Assembly: GCF_014202345.1 (NCBI RefSeq)
Contig: NZ_JACHGO010000007.1
Span: 124,001-188,000 of the forward strand
Direction: 5' to 3'
DNA length: 64,000 nucleotides
Origin: Desulfovibrio intestinalis
GTDB taxonomy: Bacteria; Desulfobacterota; Desulfovibrionia; Desulfovibrionales; Desulfovibrionaceae
This document shows, piece after piece, positions 42,450-50,597 of this stretch. The translations under genes were made by a program, and so were the position numbers. Position 1 is the first letter of the stretch. The number at the start of each line of letters is the position of its first letter. A model generated the notes under the pieces. The model was not told where the DNA came from. It made no database searches and saw nothing but the letters and a program-made list of their open reading frames with translations.

Positions 42450-43436
42450 ATGACATCATTCCATCGCGGCCGCCGTTTACGTGCCACCCCCGAAATTCGC
42501 ACCATAATGCGCGAAACCGCGCCCTTGCTTGTGGAAGATCTTATTCAGCCCTACTTTGTGGTTGAAACCGAAGACCAGAGTTTTCGCAAAGAAATCAGCT
42601 CTATGCCAGGGCAGGCCCAGCTGAGCCTCGGCCAGTTGGAAAAACAGGTGGAAAAGGCCGTGGACACGGGCCTGAAGTCCGTGATCCTCTTTGCCATCCC
42701 TGCACATAAGGACGACAAGGCTTCGGGCGCATATGACGCCAATGGCATCGTGCAACAGGCGGTGCGCCTGTTAAAAAAACGCTGGCCCAAGCTGTTTGTC
42801 ATGACCGACGTATGTCTGTGTGAATACATGAGCCACGGGCACTGCGGCATACTCTCGCCCGAAGGCGTGGTGCGCAACGACGCCACCCTGCCCCTGCTGG
42901 CAAAAACTGCGGTAAGCCACGCCGAAGCTGGCGCAGATATGGTTGCCCCCTCGGACATGATGGACGGCCGTGTGGCTGCCATCCGTCAGGCGTTGGACGA
43001 AAACGGCCTGACGCAGGTTCCGCTTATGTCCTACTCTGTCAAATACGCTTCGGCCTATTACGGTCCATTTCGCGAAGCTGCAGAAAACGCCCCGGCCTGC
43101 GGCGACCGCAAGTCGTACCAGATGGATCCCGGCAATGCCCGCGAAGCCCTGCTCGAAGCCTATGCTGACCTTGAGGAAGGCGCAGACGCCCTTATCGTCA
43201 AACCTGCTGGCCCGTTTGCCGACATTATCCGCCTTGTGCGGGACCATGTGGATGTGCCCCTGTGCGCCTATCAGGTCAGCGGCGAATATTCGATGATACG
43301 CGCTGCAGGCCTCAACGGATGGGTGGACGAGCAGGCGGTCATGCTTGAATCCCTTATGGGACTCAAGCGCGCTGGCGCAGACACCATCATCACCTACTTT
43401 ACCGAAACCCTGCTGGCGCAAAAGCTGGCAAGGTAA
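42450..43436 (+). CDS. hemB: Porphobilinogen synthase (delta-aminolevulinate dehydratase)
   Basis: A 328-residue HemB that condenses two 5-aminolevulinate molecules to porphobilinogen, the early step feeding siroheme and heme. The zinc-binding cysteine segment DVCLCEYMSHGHCGIL is present, so it is a Zn-dependent rather than Mg-only type. The two Schiff-base lysines are in MSYSVKYASAYYGPFREA and ALIVKPAG. AAAGGA before the ATG. It lies between the two radical SAM heme genes, 11 nt before ahbD, so the two are co-transcribed. Confidence 0.96.
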   Translation: MTSFHRGRRLRATPEIRTIMRETAPLLVEDLIQPYFVVETEDQSFRKEISSMPGQAQLSLGQLEKQVEKAVDTGLKSVILFAIPAHKDDKASGAYDANGIVQQAVRLLKKRWPKLFVMTDVCLCEYMSHGHCGILSPEGVVRNDATLPLLAKTAVSHAEAGADMVAPSDMMDGRVAAIRQALDENGLTQVPLMSYSVKYASAYYGPFREAAENAPACGDRKSYQMDPGNAREALLEAYADLEEGADALIVKPAGPFADIIRLVRDHVDVPLCAYQVSGEYSMIRAAGLNGWVDEQAVMLESLMGLKRAGADTIITYFTETLLAQKLAR

Positions 43437-43447
43437 GGCTGAAAATA

Positions 43448-44692
43448 ATGAGCAACCATTCGCACCACGCCGGGGGGCACCCCGGCGGTATGCCTGGCAG
43501 CGCGGGCAACCCCATCAGCGGCCACCCCGGCCAGGCCTCTGAGCACCCGGCAGGGCATCCGGGCGGTCACCCCGGTGGACAGGCTGGCATTAACGCCCCC
43601 ATGCGCACTCTTGAAGACGGCAGCCCGGCCTGCCGCCTCATTGCCTGGGAAGTTACGCGCTCCTGCAACCTCGCCTGTAAGCACTGCCGTGCCGAAGCTC
43701 ACCCGGAACCCTACCCCGGCGAGCTTTCCACGGCAGAAGCCAAGGCCCTTATCGACACATTCCCGCAGGTGGGCAATCCCATCATCATCTTTACGGGCGG
43801 CGACCCAATGATGCGGGCCGACGTCTACGAGCTGGTGGCCTATGCCCACAGCAAGGGGCTGCCCTGTGCCTTTTCGCCCAACGGCACCCTTATCACGCCT
43901 GAAACCGCGCAGAAGATCAAGGAAGCTGGCGTCAACCGCTGCTCCATCTCCATCGACGGTGCAGACGCGGCCAGCCACGACAGCTTCCGCGGTGTGCCCG
44001 GCGCTTTTGAAGCCTCCATGCGCGGTATTGAATACCTCAAGGCCGCAGGTGTGCCCTTTCAGATCAACACCACGGTCACACGCAACAACCTCACAAGTTT
44101 CAAAAAAATATTCGAGCTGTGCGAGCGCATCGGCGCGGCAGCCTGGCACATTTTTCTGCTGGTGCCTATGGGCCGCGCCGCAGGCCTTGCCGATCAGGTC
44201 ATCACTGCTGAAGAATACGAAGAAGTGCTGCACTGGTTGTACGACTTTCGCAAAACCACCAAGATGCACCTCAAAGCTACCTGCGCACCGCACTACTACC
44301 GTATCATGCGCCAGCGGGCCAAGGAAGAAGGCATCAGCGTCACGCCCGACAATTTCGGTATGGACGCCGTCACTCGCGGCTGTCTGGGCGGCATAGGCTT
44401 TTGCTTTATCAGTCATGTGGGGCAGGTGCAGCCCTGCGGCTATCTTGAGCTGAACTGCGGCAACGTGCGCGAAACGCCTTTTCCCCAGATATGGCGTGAG
44501 AGCAAGTACTTTTTGCAGTTCCGCGATCAGTCCTGCTATACTGGCAAGTGCGGCGAGTGCGAATACCACAAGGTTTGTGGCGGCTGCCGTGCCCGTGCCG
44601 ACAGCATGGACGGCGATCATATGGGTGAAGAGCCGTTGTGTACCTATATTCCCGCCAAAACGCGTAAAAGAAATGCAGAGGGCAAGGCTTAG
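43448..44692 (+). CDS. ahbD: Radical SAM heme synthase (AhbD), with His-rich N-terminus
   Basis: A 414-residue radical SAM/SPASM enzyme. The SAM cluster motif is C73-x3-C77-x2-C80 (TRSCNLACKHCRAEAH). The auxiliary cluster cysteines are in CYTGKCGECEYHKVCGGCRARAD near the C-terminus, and CGGC (not CGGN as in AhbC) fits AhbD. AhbD oxidatively decarboxylates two propionates of iron-coproporphyrin III to the vinyl groups of heme b. The first ~50 residues are a Gly/His/Pro-rich extension with eight histidines in 41 residues (H4, H6, H7, H11, H26, H33, H37, H41), probably a metal-binding tail. AAGG lies upstream of the ATG. Confidence 0.85.
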   Translation: MSNHSHHAGGHPGGMPGSAGNPISGHPGQASEHPAGHPGGHPGGQAGINAPMRTLEDGSPACRLIAWEVTRSCNLACKHCRAEAHPEPYPGELSTAEAKALIDTFPQVGNPIIIFTGGDPMMRADVYELVAYAHSKGLPCAFSPNGTLITPETAQKIKEAGVNRCSISIDGADAASHDSFRGVPGAFEASMRGIEYLKAAGVPFQINTTVTRNNLTSFKKIFELCERIGAAAWHIFLLVPMGRAAGLADQVITAEEYEEVLHWLYDFRKTTKMHLKATCAPHYYRIMRQRAKEEGISVTPDNFGMDAVTRGCLGGIGFCFISHVGQVQPCGYLELNCGNVRETPFPQIWRESKYFLQFRDQSCYTGKCGECEYHKVCGGCRARADSMDGDHMGEEPLCTYIPAKTRKRNAEGKA

Positions 44693-45021
44693 GAAACTGT
44701 GAGTGCCTCCGCAGCGGCCCTGCCCGCCACCAAAGCCACAAGGCTGGCTGGACGCAGACGCCATGCAGGGGCCGCGTTTGAACGCCCTAGTGCATCTGCC
44801 AGCTAGAGCATTTTAGCTTTAATAAGGGTTAAATGCTCTGGCGCGGCACAAGAGCGCAGCCGCCGCAACGCGGCATGGGTTCTGCCGGAAATCGCTTTTT
44901 CCGGCAGAATGGCAATTTTGAAGTGCAATACATTTCAGAATTAATCTGCTCCAGGTGCGGCAGCAAAGGCACTGCGCCGCCAATCCATTTCAAAGCGTAA
45001 CTGCTCAGATAAGGAAACGTC
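44693..45021. other. Gap between ahbD and ahbA/B, filled by repeat copy B
   Basis: 329 bp, about half of it the dispersed repeat. No other element seen except a second CATTTCAAAG...CTGCTC-like tail just before the next gene (44989-45006). Confidence 0.5.
44805..44952 (+). repeat. Dispersed intergenic palindromic repeat, copy B
   Basis: Same block order and orientation as copy A at 2358-2502: AGAGCATTTTAGCTTT with TTAAATGCTCT, the GCCGCAACGCGGCATGGG core, a TTCTGCCGGAAA hairpin, then CAATACATTTCAG and TTAATCTGCTC. It interrupts the heme gene cluster between ahbD and the decarboxylase gene. Confidence 0.75.
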
Positions 45022-45534
45022 ATGACCACGCAAGCCCACACCACAACGCCAGTGGATACCCGACAGGATTCGGCCCAGATGGACAGCCTGGACAGACAAT
45101 TGCTTGATATCATCCAGACGGGCTTTCCCCTGTGCCCCCGGCCCTACGCCGAACTTGGGCAGCGCCTGGGTATTGAAGAACAGGAAGCCCTGGACAGGGT
45201 GCGCAGCCTCAAGGCCCGCAAGATTATCCGTCGGCTTGGCGCAAATTTTCAGTCGGCCAAACTTGGTTTCGTGTCCACGCTGTGTGCCGCCAAGGTGCCG
45301 CAAGATAAAATGGAAAGCTTTGTGGCCGAAGTGAACAGCAAACCCGGCGTGACTCACAACTATCTGCGCGAGCACGACTACAACATCTGGTTTACTCTTA
45401 TCAGCCCCTCGGCTGAAGAAACCCAGGCTACTCTGGACGGCATAAGCGCGCAGTCAGGCATACCCATTCTCAACCTGCCCGCCACCAAACTTTTCAAAAT
45501 CCGTGTGGACTTCCGCATGGACGGCGGCGACTAG
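45022..45534 (+). CDS. ahbA: Siroheme decarboxylase subunit (AhbA/AhbB, Lrp/AsnC fold)
   Basis: A 170-residue protein with the Lrp/AsnC fold: an N-terminal helix-turn-helix (about 20-75, with CPRPYAELGQRLGIEEQEALDRV and IIRRLGANF) and a RAM-like C-terminal domain. VTHNYLREHDYNIWFTL is the conserved active-site stretch of AhbA/AhbB enzymes, which decarboxylate siroheme to 12,18-didecarboxysiroheme, the first step of the alternative heme route. AhbA and AhbB form a heterodimer; only one is encoded here, so the partner must lie outside the window. The A versus B assignment is uncertain. AAGGAAA lies before the ATG. A strong terminator follows. Confidence 0.75.
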   Translation: MTTQAHTTTPVDTRQDSAQMDSLDRQLLDIIQTGFPLCPRPYAELGQRLGIEEQEALDRVRSLKARKIIRRLGANFQSAKLGFVSTLCAAKVPQDKMESFVAEVNSKPGVTHNYLREHDYNIWFTLISPSAEETQATLDGISAQSGIPILNLPATKLFKIRVDFRMDGGD

Positions 45535-45558
45535 AATACGCGGCCTTTAAACAATTTT

Positions 45559-45594
45559 GTGGGGTGGCCCTTTTGCAAAAGGGCCACCCCACAC
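45559..45594 (+). terminator. Strong terminator hairpin after the siroheme decarboxylase gene
   Basis: A perfect stem of about 16 bp, TGTGGGGTGGCCCTTTT and complement, 25 nt after the stop. The T tract inside the stem works in both directions. Confidence 0.75.
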
Positions 45595-45757
45595 CTTTGC
45601 CCCTACCGTCTAAAATCTCCATTCTTCTTTTACTGCGTCACAAAGAATCTCCTGACCTGAAACAGAAGGCCCAAGCTTGCATCTGCAAGGTGTAACGCTG
45701 TTTCGCAGTTGATCTGCCTGTCCGTCCCATCGCAGAATCTTTTCCCTTTTCGAAGAT

Positions 45758-45800
45758 AAAAATCGGTCTTTTGGATTTTTTTTCCATAAGACCGATTTTT
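45758..45800. terminator. AT-flanked hairpin, terminator-like
   Basis: A 13-bp stem AAAAATCGGTCTT/AAGACCGATTTTT with a T-rich loop and a T tract after it. No gene ends here on the plus strand, so it may end a small RNA or read-through transcript. Confidence 0.5.
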
Positions 45801-45814
45801 TATTTCTTCTCCAA

Positions 45815-45828
45815 TGACATTTTTGTCA
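45815..45828. promoter_or_regulatory. TGACA-N4-TGTCA palindrome, site 1
   Basis: A perfect 5-4-5 inverted repeat TGACA TTTT TGTCA. Same motif as sites 2 and 3 downstream. Confidence 0.5.
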
Positions 45829-46021
45829 CGCATTTTCGCTTTCAGCGTCAGCATAACGCCCTCTCAAGCATGTATTTTACGGGCTTTGAGCCGAACCGCA
45901 GGGGGTATTTCAGATGCAAAAAGCAAAACATGACCAGAACCATGTGCCCTAAGCTATACCAGTTAATAAACATCCTCTCCTATATAATACCAGCATGTAT
46001 TAGCAAATATTAAAATAAACA

Positions 46022-46035
46022 TGACAGCCATGTCG
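46022..46035. promoter_or_regulatory. TGACA-N4-TGTCA palindrome, site 2
   Basis: TGACA GCCA TGTCG, one mismatch from the perfect motif. Confidence 0.45.
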
Positions 46036-46054
46036 CAGCCTGTACAACATTGTC

Positions 46055-46070
46055 GTGACAGCTTTGTCAC
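46055..46070. promoter_or_regulatory. TGACA-N4-TGTCA palindrome, site 3
   Basis: GTGACA GCTT TGTCAC, a perfect 6-4-6 palindrome. Its centre is 34 bp (about three helical turns) from that of site 2. Confidence 0.5.
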
Positions 46071-46152
46071 TTCTCAATGCGGTATATTTCTGCTTTATCT
46101 ATTTACTCTAGTCACCAGATTACATCCGTAAAATAGCTCGCAACGTATGCCA

Positions 46153-46167
46153 ATATAGATTCTATAT
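46153..46167. promoter_or_regulatory. Perfect 7-1-7 palindrome next to the ribosome-binding site
   Basis: ATATAGA T TCTATAT stands about 4 nt before the AAGGAGAG of the chemoreceptor gene. It could be an operator; as RNA it has too small a loop to form a full hairpin. Confidence 0.4.
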
Positions 46168-46187
46168 TTAAGGAGAGCACCCCGGCC

Positions 46188-48341
46188 ATGAATATTTCAG
46201 TCCGCTACAAAACGCTTCTACTTATTGGAACAACGATAATTGTTGCTTTTGGGGGCTTTGCCCTGCTGCTGCGCAATATGAATGTTATGGAAGACCGCTA
46301 CATTGCCCAGACCAAAGCCACTGTGGAGCAGCGTATCAACGCTGAAACGCAAAAAATTAACACCTATATGACCGTCACCCAGGATACGGTAGCCGGAATA
46401 GCCACCGCAGGTGAAAACCTGCTGCTGGTGCACCAGAATACGGGCATGAATATTGAGGAAGAAGCCAAGGCCTATCTTTTGAGCACCCTTGCACGCTACC
46501 CCAAGGCTGTGGGCTGCGGCCTGTGGTATGAGCCGGATCTTTTCTCCGACAATATCAAATTTTTCGGCCCCTACGCCCGTTGGGACAAGGGCAAGCTTGT
46601 GATGAGTATGGAGTACGCCACACCAGAGTATAACTATGTGAGCAAACCGTGGTATACGCAGGCCCTGCCCCAGCATTGGGACAGGAAGCAACGGCTTCCG
46701 CAAACGGTATACTGGTCAGCGCCGTATCTGGACGATTCCATCGACACGCTTCTTATCACTGTCAGCGGCATCATGTACGGAAAAGACGGGCGCATCATCG
46801 GCATATCGTCTCTTGGCGTAAGTATGGAATACCTGCGCGAGGTCGTGGGCAGTATTCACATCACGCCTTCATCATCCGCTTTTGCGGTTGATACGCGCAG
46901 CAAACTTATTACGGCTTTTCCCGCAGACAAGGCCGTGCTGCTGCAACCCGTGGACAAACTGCCCTTCAAGGATGCCGCTGCCATACTGAATGCTGTCAAA
47001 CCTGAAGGCCAGACGCAATTTTCCACAACAGTAGATGGCAAACCAACCACTATTTTTTATAGCGTGTCTCCTACGGGTATGGGCCTTGGCATTGCTGTGC
47101 CCGATGCGGAGCTTTACGCCGAAGCCCGAAGCCTGGCCCAGTCCAACCAGAACACAACGCTGATGGCCGCCGGAACACTTTTGGCTCTGTTCTGCATTAT
47201 CTTTCTTATGCTGAACAAAATCATCATCAAGCCCATTTTGTCCTTGTCGGCCTTTTCGCGCTCTGTGGCCGACGGCAAACTGGATACCCCCGTATCCAAC
47301 AACTACAAGAGCGAATTTGCCGTGTTGCGCAATGCGATGGCCGCCATGCTGGACAGCATGAAGGAAAAAATGCGCGAGGCAGACCACCGCACAGAAGAGG
47401 CACGCATCAGCGCACGAAATGCCGAATCAGCCCAGCAAGCGGCGGAAGAAGCCACCATTCAGGCCCAAAAGGCCCGCAGCGAAGGCATGCGCCAGGCCGC
47501 AGGCAGCCTGCGTTCAGTGGTGGCCGTGGTCGATACGGTTTCCGATGAACTTTCAAACAAGGTAAGCGTGTCCAGACAGGGAGCAGAAGCCCAATCCCAA
47601 CGCGCTATGGAAACCGCCACCGCAATGGAAGAGCTGAGCGCCGCAGTGCTGGAAATTTCTAACAACACCGGAACCGCTGCGCATTTGTCGGAAGAATCGC
47701 GCGCCGCCGCAGAACAGGGTGCGGAACAGGTTTCCAGCATTTTGCGTGATATGGATACTGTTCACAAAGACTTCCAGTTCGCCTATGGGGCTGTGGATGA
47801 TCTGAGCAGCAAGGCCCACGCCATCGGAGCCATTGCCCAAACCATTGAAGATATTGCTGACCAGACCAACCTGCTGGCACTCAATGCCGCCATTGAGGCT
47901 GCCCGCGCGGGCGACGCCGGGCGCGGTTTTGCCGTGGTGGCCGACGAGGTTCGCAAGTTGGCGGAAAACACAATGGCCGCCACCAAGGAAGTGGGACAAT
48001 CCATTACCGGTATTCAGCAGGCAGCCGGGGGAACGCTGACCAGCATGGACCGCACCAAAGAATTGCTGGGGCGGGCCATGAATGATGTGCAGGGGGCAGA
48101 GGGCATGCTGCGCCACATTGCCGCCCTGGTCATGCAGTCCTCTGACCAGATCCGCACCATAGCTACCGCAGCGGAGCAACAGTCTGCGGCAACTGAAGAG
48201 GTCAATGTTTCCATTGCTGGCATCAGCCAAATTTCTGAAGAAACAACCGCCGCCATGCAGGAAGCCGCCCGTGCGGTTGAGGCCCTGGGCAAGCAGACCA
48301 CGGCCCTTAAAAATCTGATGGCCGAGCTTGAAAAGGGATAA
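46188..48341 (+). CDS. Methyl-accepting chemotaxis protein with Cache sensor domain
   Basis: A 717-residue inner-membrane chemoreceptor. An N-terminal helix (about 8-26) and a second near 325-345 frame a periplasmic double-Cache-type sensor ([15 protein letters not shown] and [19 protein letters not shown] are typical). HAMP (about 345-400) and a long coiled-coil signalling domain follow; the conserved tip is [20 protein letters not shown] with [16 protein letters not shown] around residue 565. It would signal to CheA/CheW. No C-terminal CheR-binding pentapeptide is visible. The ligand is unknown; Cache domains often bind amino or organic acids. AAGGAGAG precedes the ATG, and three palindromes upstream suggest specific control. 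Confidence 0.92.
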   Translation: MNISVRYKTLLLIGTTIIVAFGGFALLLRNMNVMEDRYIAQTKATVEQRINAETQKINTYMTVTQDTVAGIATAGENLLLVHQNTGMNIEEEAKAYLLSTLARYPKAVGCGLWYEPDLFSDNIKFFGPYARWDKGKLVMSMEYATPEYNYVSKPWYTQALPQHWDRKQRLPQTVYWSAPYLDDSIDTLLITVSGIMYGKDGRIIGISSLGVSMEYLREVVGSIHITPSSSAFAVDTRSKLITAFPADKAVLLQPVDKLPFKDAAAILNAVKPEGQTQFSTTVDGKPTTIFYSVSPTGMGLGIAVPDAELYAEARSLAQSNQNTTLMAAGTLLALFCIIFLMLNKIIIKPILSLSAFSRSVADGKLDTPVSNNYKSEFAVLRNAMAAMLDSMKEKMREADHRTEEARISARNAESAQQAAEEATIQAQKARSEGMRQAAGSLRSVVAVVDTVSDELSNKVSVSRQGAEAQSQRAMETATAMEELSAAVLEISNNTGTAAHLSEESRAAAEQGAEQVSSILRDMDTVHKDFQFAYGAVDDLSSKAHAIGAIAQTIEDIADQTNLLALNAAIEAARAGDAGRGFAVVADEVRKLAENTMAATKEVGQSITGIQQAAGGTLTSMDRTKELLGRAMNDVQGAEGMLRHIAALVMQSSDQIRTIATAAEQQSAATEEVNVSIAGISQISEETTAAMQEAARAVEALGKQTTALKNLMAELEKG

Positions 48342-49115
48342 GGCCACCCAGACAGTGCCATCACGAAATGAATTTTCTTGCTATATCAGCAAAACCGAAC
48401 CGCCTTCCTGCGTAAGCTTTAATGATACACGCCCATAGCACAAGGGACGTTCAACGCAGAGATAGCCGGAAGGGCGTTCGTGACGGCACTGTCCAGAGCA
48501 GAGTATTTTGAAATATGATGCATGCAACGTTGTCATTCTGCCCCAAACACAACCTTGGGCAGAATCACGCCGTGTTGCGGCGCGCTGGCCTCTCCTGCCC
48601 TTTCGCGCAATGTGAGAGCAGGTAACAGCGTAAAAAGATTAACAGCGCTGAAAAACTGACAGTCCGGTATAAGCGCCACGAAAATTCCGGGCTATCCTTG
48701 GCGGGTAAGCGTGCGGCGGCCGCGCGTTTTCTGCGCTTTGTGTGGCGAGGGTGAATGCATTCATATGCCGCACAAACTATTGCCATGCCGGGTCAACTTT
48801 AGTACATCAGCATGAGCGGCACTGTTTAGTAATTATCTATACAAAATCCAGAACTGGTCCATCTGCATGCGTCCGTAAAAAACGGGCTTTTGGATGGGCC
48901 AAAATAGAAAAACGGGCAATCCCCTAGCACGCCCGCAAAGCCACCCCTGCGCTTCGCCGCCCCGCGCCGGAAAAAATGCTTTTCAACAGTTAATGAGTAA
49001 GATATCCCCGGCATCAGGTATGTTCTTCACGTAATATTCAACGGGGTCAGGGCCAATCTCGCCTTGTTCCGTTCACCTGAATGTCCGCCAATGCGCTACA
49101 GCCCAAGGATTGCCC
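48342..49115. other. Intergenic region with repeat copy C
   Basis: It holds the inverted repeat copy at 48496-48588. Short frames elsewhere have no ribosome-binding site or protein-like composition. Confidence 0.5.
48496..48588 (-). repeat. Dispersed intergenic repeat, copy C (inverted, partial)
   Basis: On the plus strand it matches the reverse complement of copy A: GAGCAGAGTATTTTGAAAT, TGTCATTCTGCCC...GGGCAGAATCACGCCG, then GTTGCGGCGCGCTGG. The left hairpin arm is missing. Confidence 0.6.
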
Positions 49116-50261
49116 ATGACCTGCTTCTTCCGTCGCCTGAAGTACAGCGCGCTTTCGTCCAGCCTTCCACTCTTTTTCATTCTTCTGGCCGCAGCTCTGC
49201 TGCACCCCGGCGTAGCCCGTAGCGCTCCAGAGATTCCCCCGCACGGCTCTCTCGAGACCAGTTCCGCCATTTTGTACGATCTGGACCACAATGCCATTCT
49301 TTTTGAGCAGAATGCCGACAAGCATATTGCCCCGGCTTCGCTGACAAAGGTACTTTCGATGTTTCTGGCCATGGACCAGATTCGTCAGGGGAGCGTCAGT
49401 CTGGACAGCCCCGTGACCGTCAGCCGGGCGGCCGCGCGCACAGGCGGTTCGCGCATGGGGCTGAGTGAAAAGGACAATGTGACTCTTGAGCAACTGCTCA
49501 TGGGCATGGCCGTTTCTTCCGGCAATGATGCCAGTGCGGCGGTTGCGGAATTTGTGGGCGGGTCCACCCCGGCCTTCGTGACTATGATGAACGCCAAGGC
49601 GCAAGCCCTGGGCATGCGCGACAGCCAGTTCCGCAATCCTCACGGCCTGCCAGCCGCCGGGCAATATACCACCGCCCGCGACATGCTTACCCTGGCCCGT
49701 GCGTATTTGCAGACCTATCCCGATGCCCTGCGCTTTCACAATACCCACACTATCAGTCACAAGGGCCGCGTCACCTGGAACAAAAATCCCCTGCTCGGCC
49801 AATACCCCGGTGCGGATGGCCTCAAGACCGGATGGGTCAATGCTTCAGGCTACAACCTCATCTTTACTGCCAGCCACGGCGACAAACGCCTGCTGGCAGT
49901 CATACTGGGCGCGCCGGACTCCCGCACTCGCGGTGTTGAGGCCTTTCGCCTGCTGGATGCCGGGTTTCAGGTTTGCGACAATCGCGCGGCCTCGGTTGTA
50001 GCTGCGCTGGACTGCCTGCCCCCAGAGCAGTACAGGCCCGACATGCACAAGACCGCCCGCGAAGCCAGACTCACCTACGGCGGCGCCAACGACGCCCCTG
50101 TCAAAAAGATCACCAAGGCTAAAAAGGCGCAGAACAACAAGTCCAAACAGACGGCCAAGGCCAAGCAGCAACCCAAAAAGAAAGAAGCCGCCAAGGCTGG
50201 CGGCAAACAGAAGCGCGACTCTGATCAGGCCGCACGGCGCACGGTTGACCGCGCCAGTTAA
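49116..50261 (+). CDS. D-alanyl-D-alanine carboxypeptidase (S11, penicillin-binding), Lys-rich tail
   Basis: A 381-residue exported enzyme from the ATG at 49116 (AAGGA upstream), with a Sec signal (about 12-36). The active site is complete: S75-x-x-K78 (SLTK), S134-G-N136, and K236-T-G (KTG). It trims D-Ala from peptidoglycan pentapeptides in the periplasm. After the transpeptidase domain (about 40-310) the usual PBP5 beta domain and C-terminal amphipathic anchor are not visible. Instead there is a ~60-residue tail rich in Lys, Gln and Ala, which may bind the negatively charged wall. It is convergent with comM. Confidence 0.88.
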   Translation: MTCFFRRLKYSALSSSLPLFFILLAAALLHPGVARSAPEIPPHGSLETSSAILYDLDHNAILFEQNADKHIAPASLTKVLSMFLAMDQIRQGSVSLDSPVTVSRAAARTGGSRMGLSEKDNVTLEQLLMGMAVSSGNDASAAVAEFVGGSTPAFVTMMNAKAQALGMRDSQFRNPHGLPAAGQYTTARDMLTLARAYLQTYPDALRFHNTHTISHKGRVTWNKNPLLGQYPGADGLKTGWVNASGYNLIFTASHGDKRLLAVILGAPDSRTRGVEAFRLLDAGFQVCDNRAASVVAALDCLPPEQYRPDMHKTAREARLTYGGANDAPVKKITKAKKAQNNKSKQTAKAKQQPKKKEAAKAGGKQKRDSDQAARRTVDRAS

Positions 50262-50597
50262 TGCCTTTAACCATTTTGGTGCCTTAAATGCGGTGGTCTG
50301 TGACACCCGCCCATTGCAAAAATTTTGTTTTATGGCCAATAAAACGGCCCCTTTCTGGAGGATCTTCAACCTCAAGAAAAGGGCCGTTTCTCATTGCAGT
50401 CAAAAAATGTCTCACCAGATGCACGCGGATGCAGCACGTCATATCGTGCCGTGGATGCAGAATAGCAGCTTTAAATGCGAAACATTGCAGCATGCAATCT
50501 GTTCAAAATAGTTTTGAAATACGGAGATATCTCTCCGTTTAAGCATTCAGCAGTTCTGCCGGGGCAACGCACCTGAAAAGTATTCACAGGTGCAGAG
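50262..50597. other. Convergent gap with terminator hairpin
   Basis: Holds the hairpin at 50341-50389; no gene is seen. Confidence 0.5.
50341..50389 (-). terminator. Hairpin terminator
   Basis: AAACGGCCCCTTTCT pairs with AGAAAAGGGCCGTTT (one C-A mismatch on plus, a U-G pair on minus, so the minus-strand RNA folds better). Same core family as 6107, 10693 and 54880. Confidence 0.55.

Larger units (their letters stand above)
45535..46187. other. Leader and control region of the chemoreceptor gene
   Basis: It holds two hairpins and a cluster of palindromes (listed separately). A 74-codon leftward frame at 45630-45854 has no ribosome-binding site and is probably not a gene. Confidence 0.5.

Noticed and set aside
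45630..45854. A 74-codon leftward frame in the chemoreceptor leader
   Set aside because: It spans a terminator-type hairpin and one of the palindromes; no ribosome-binding site or protein features.
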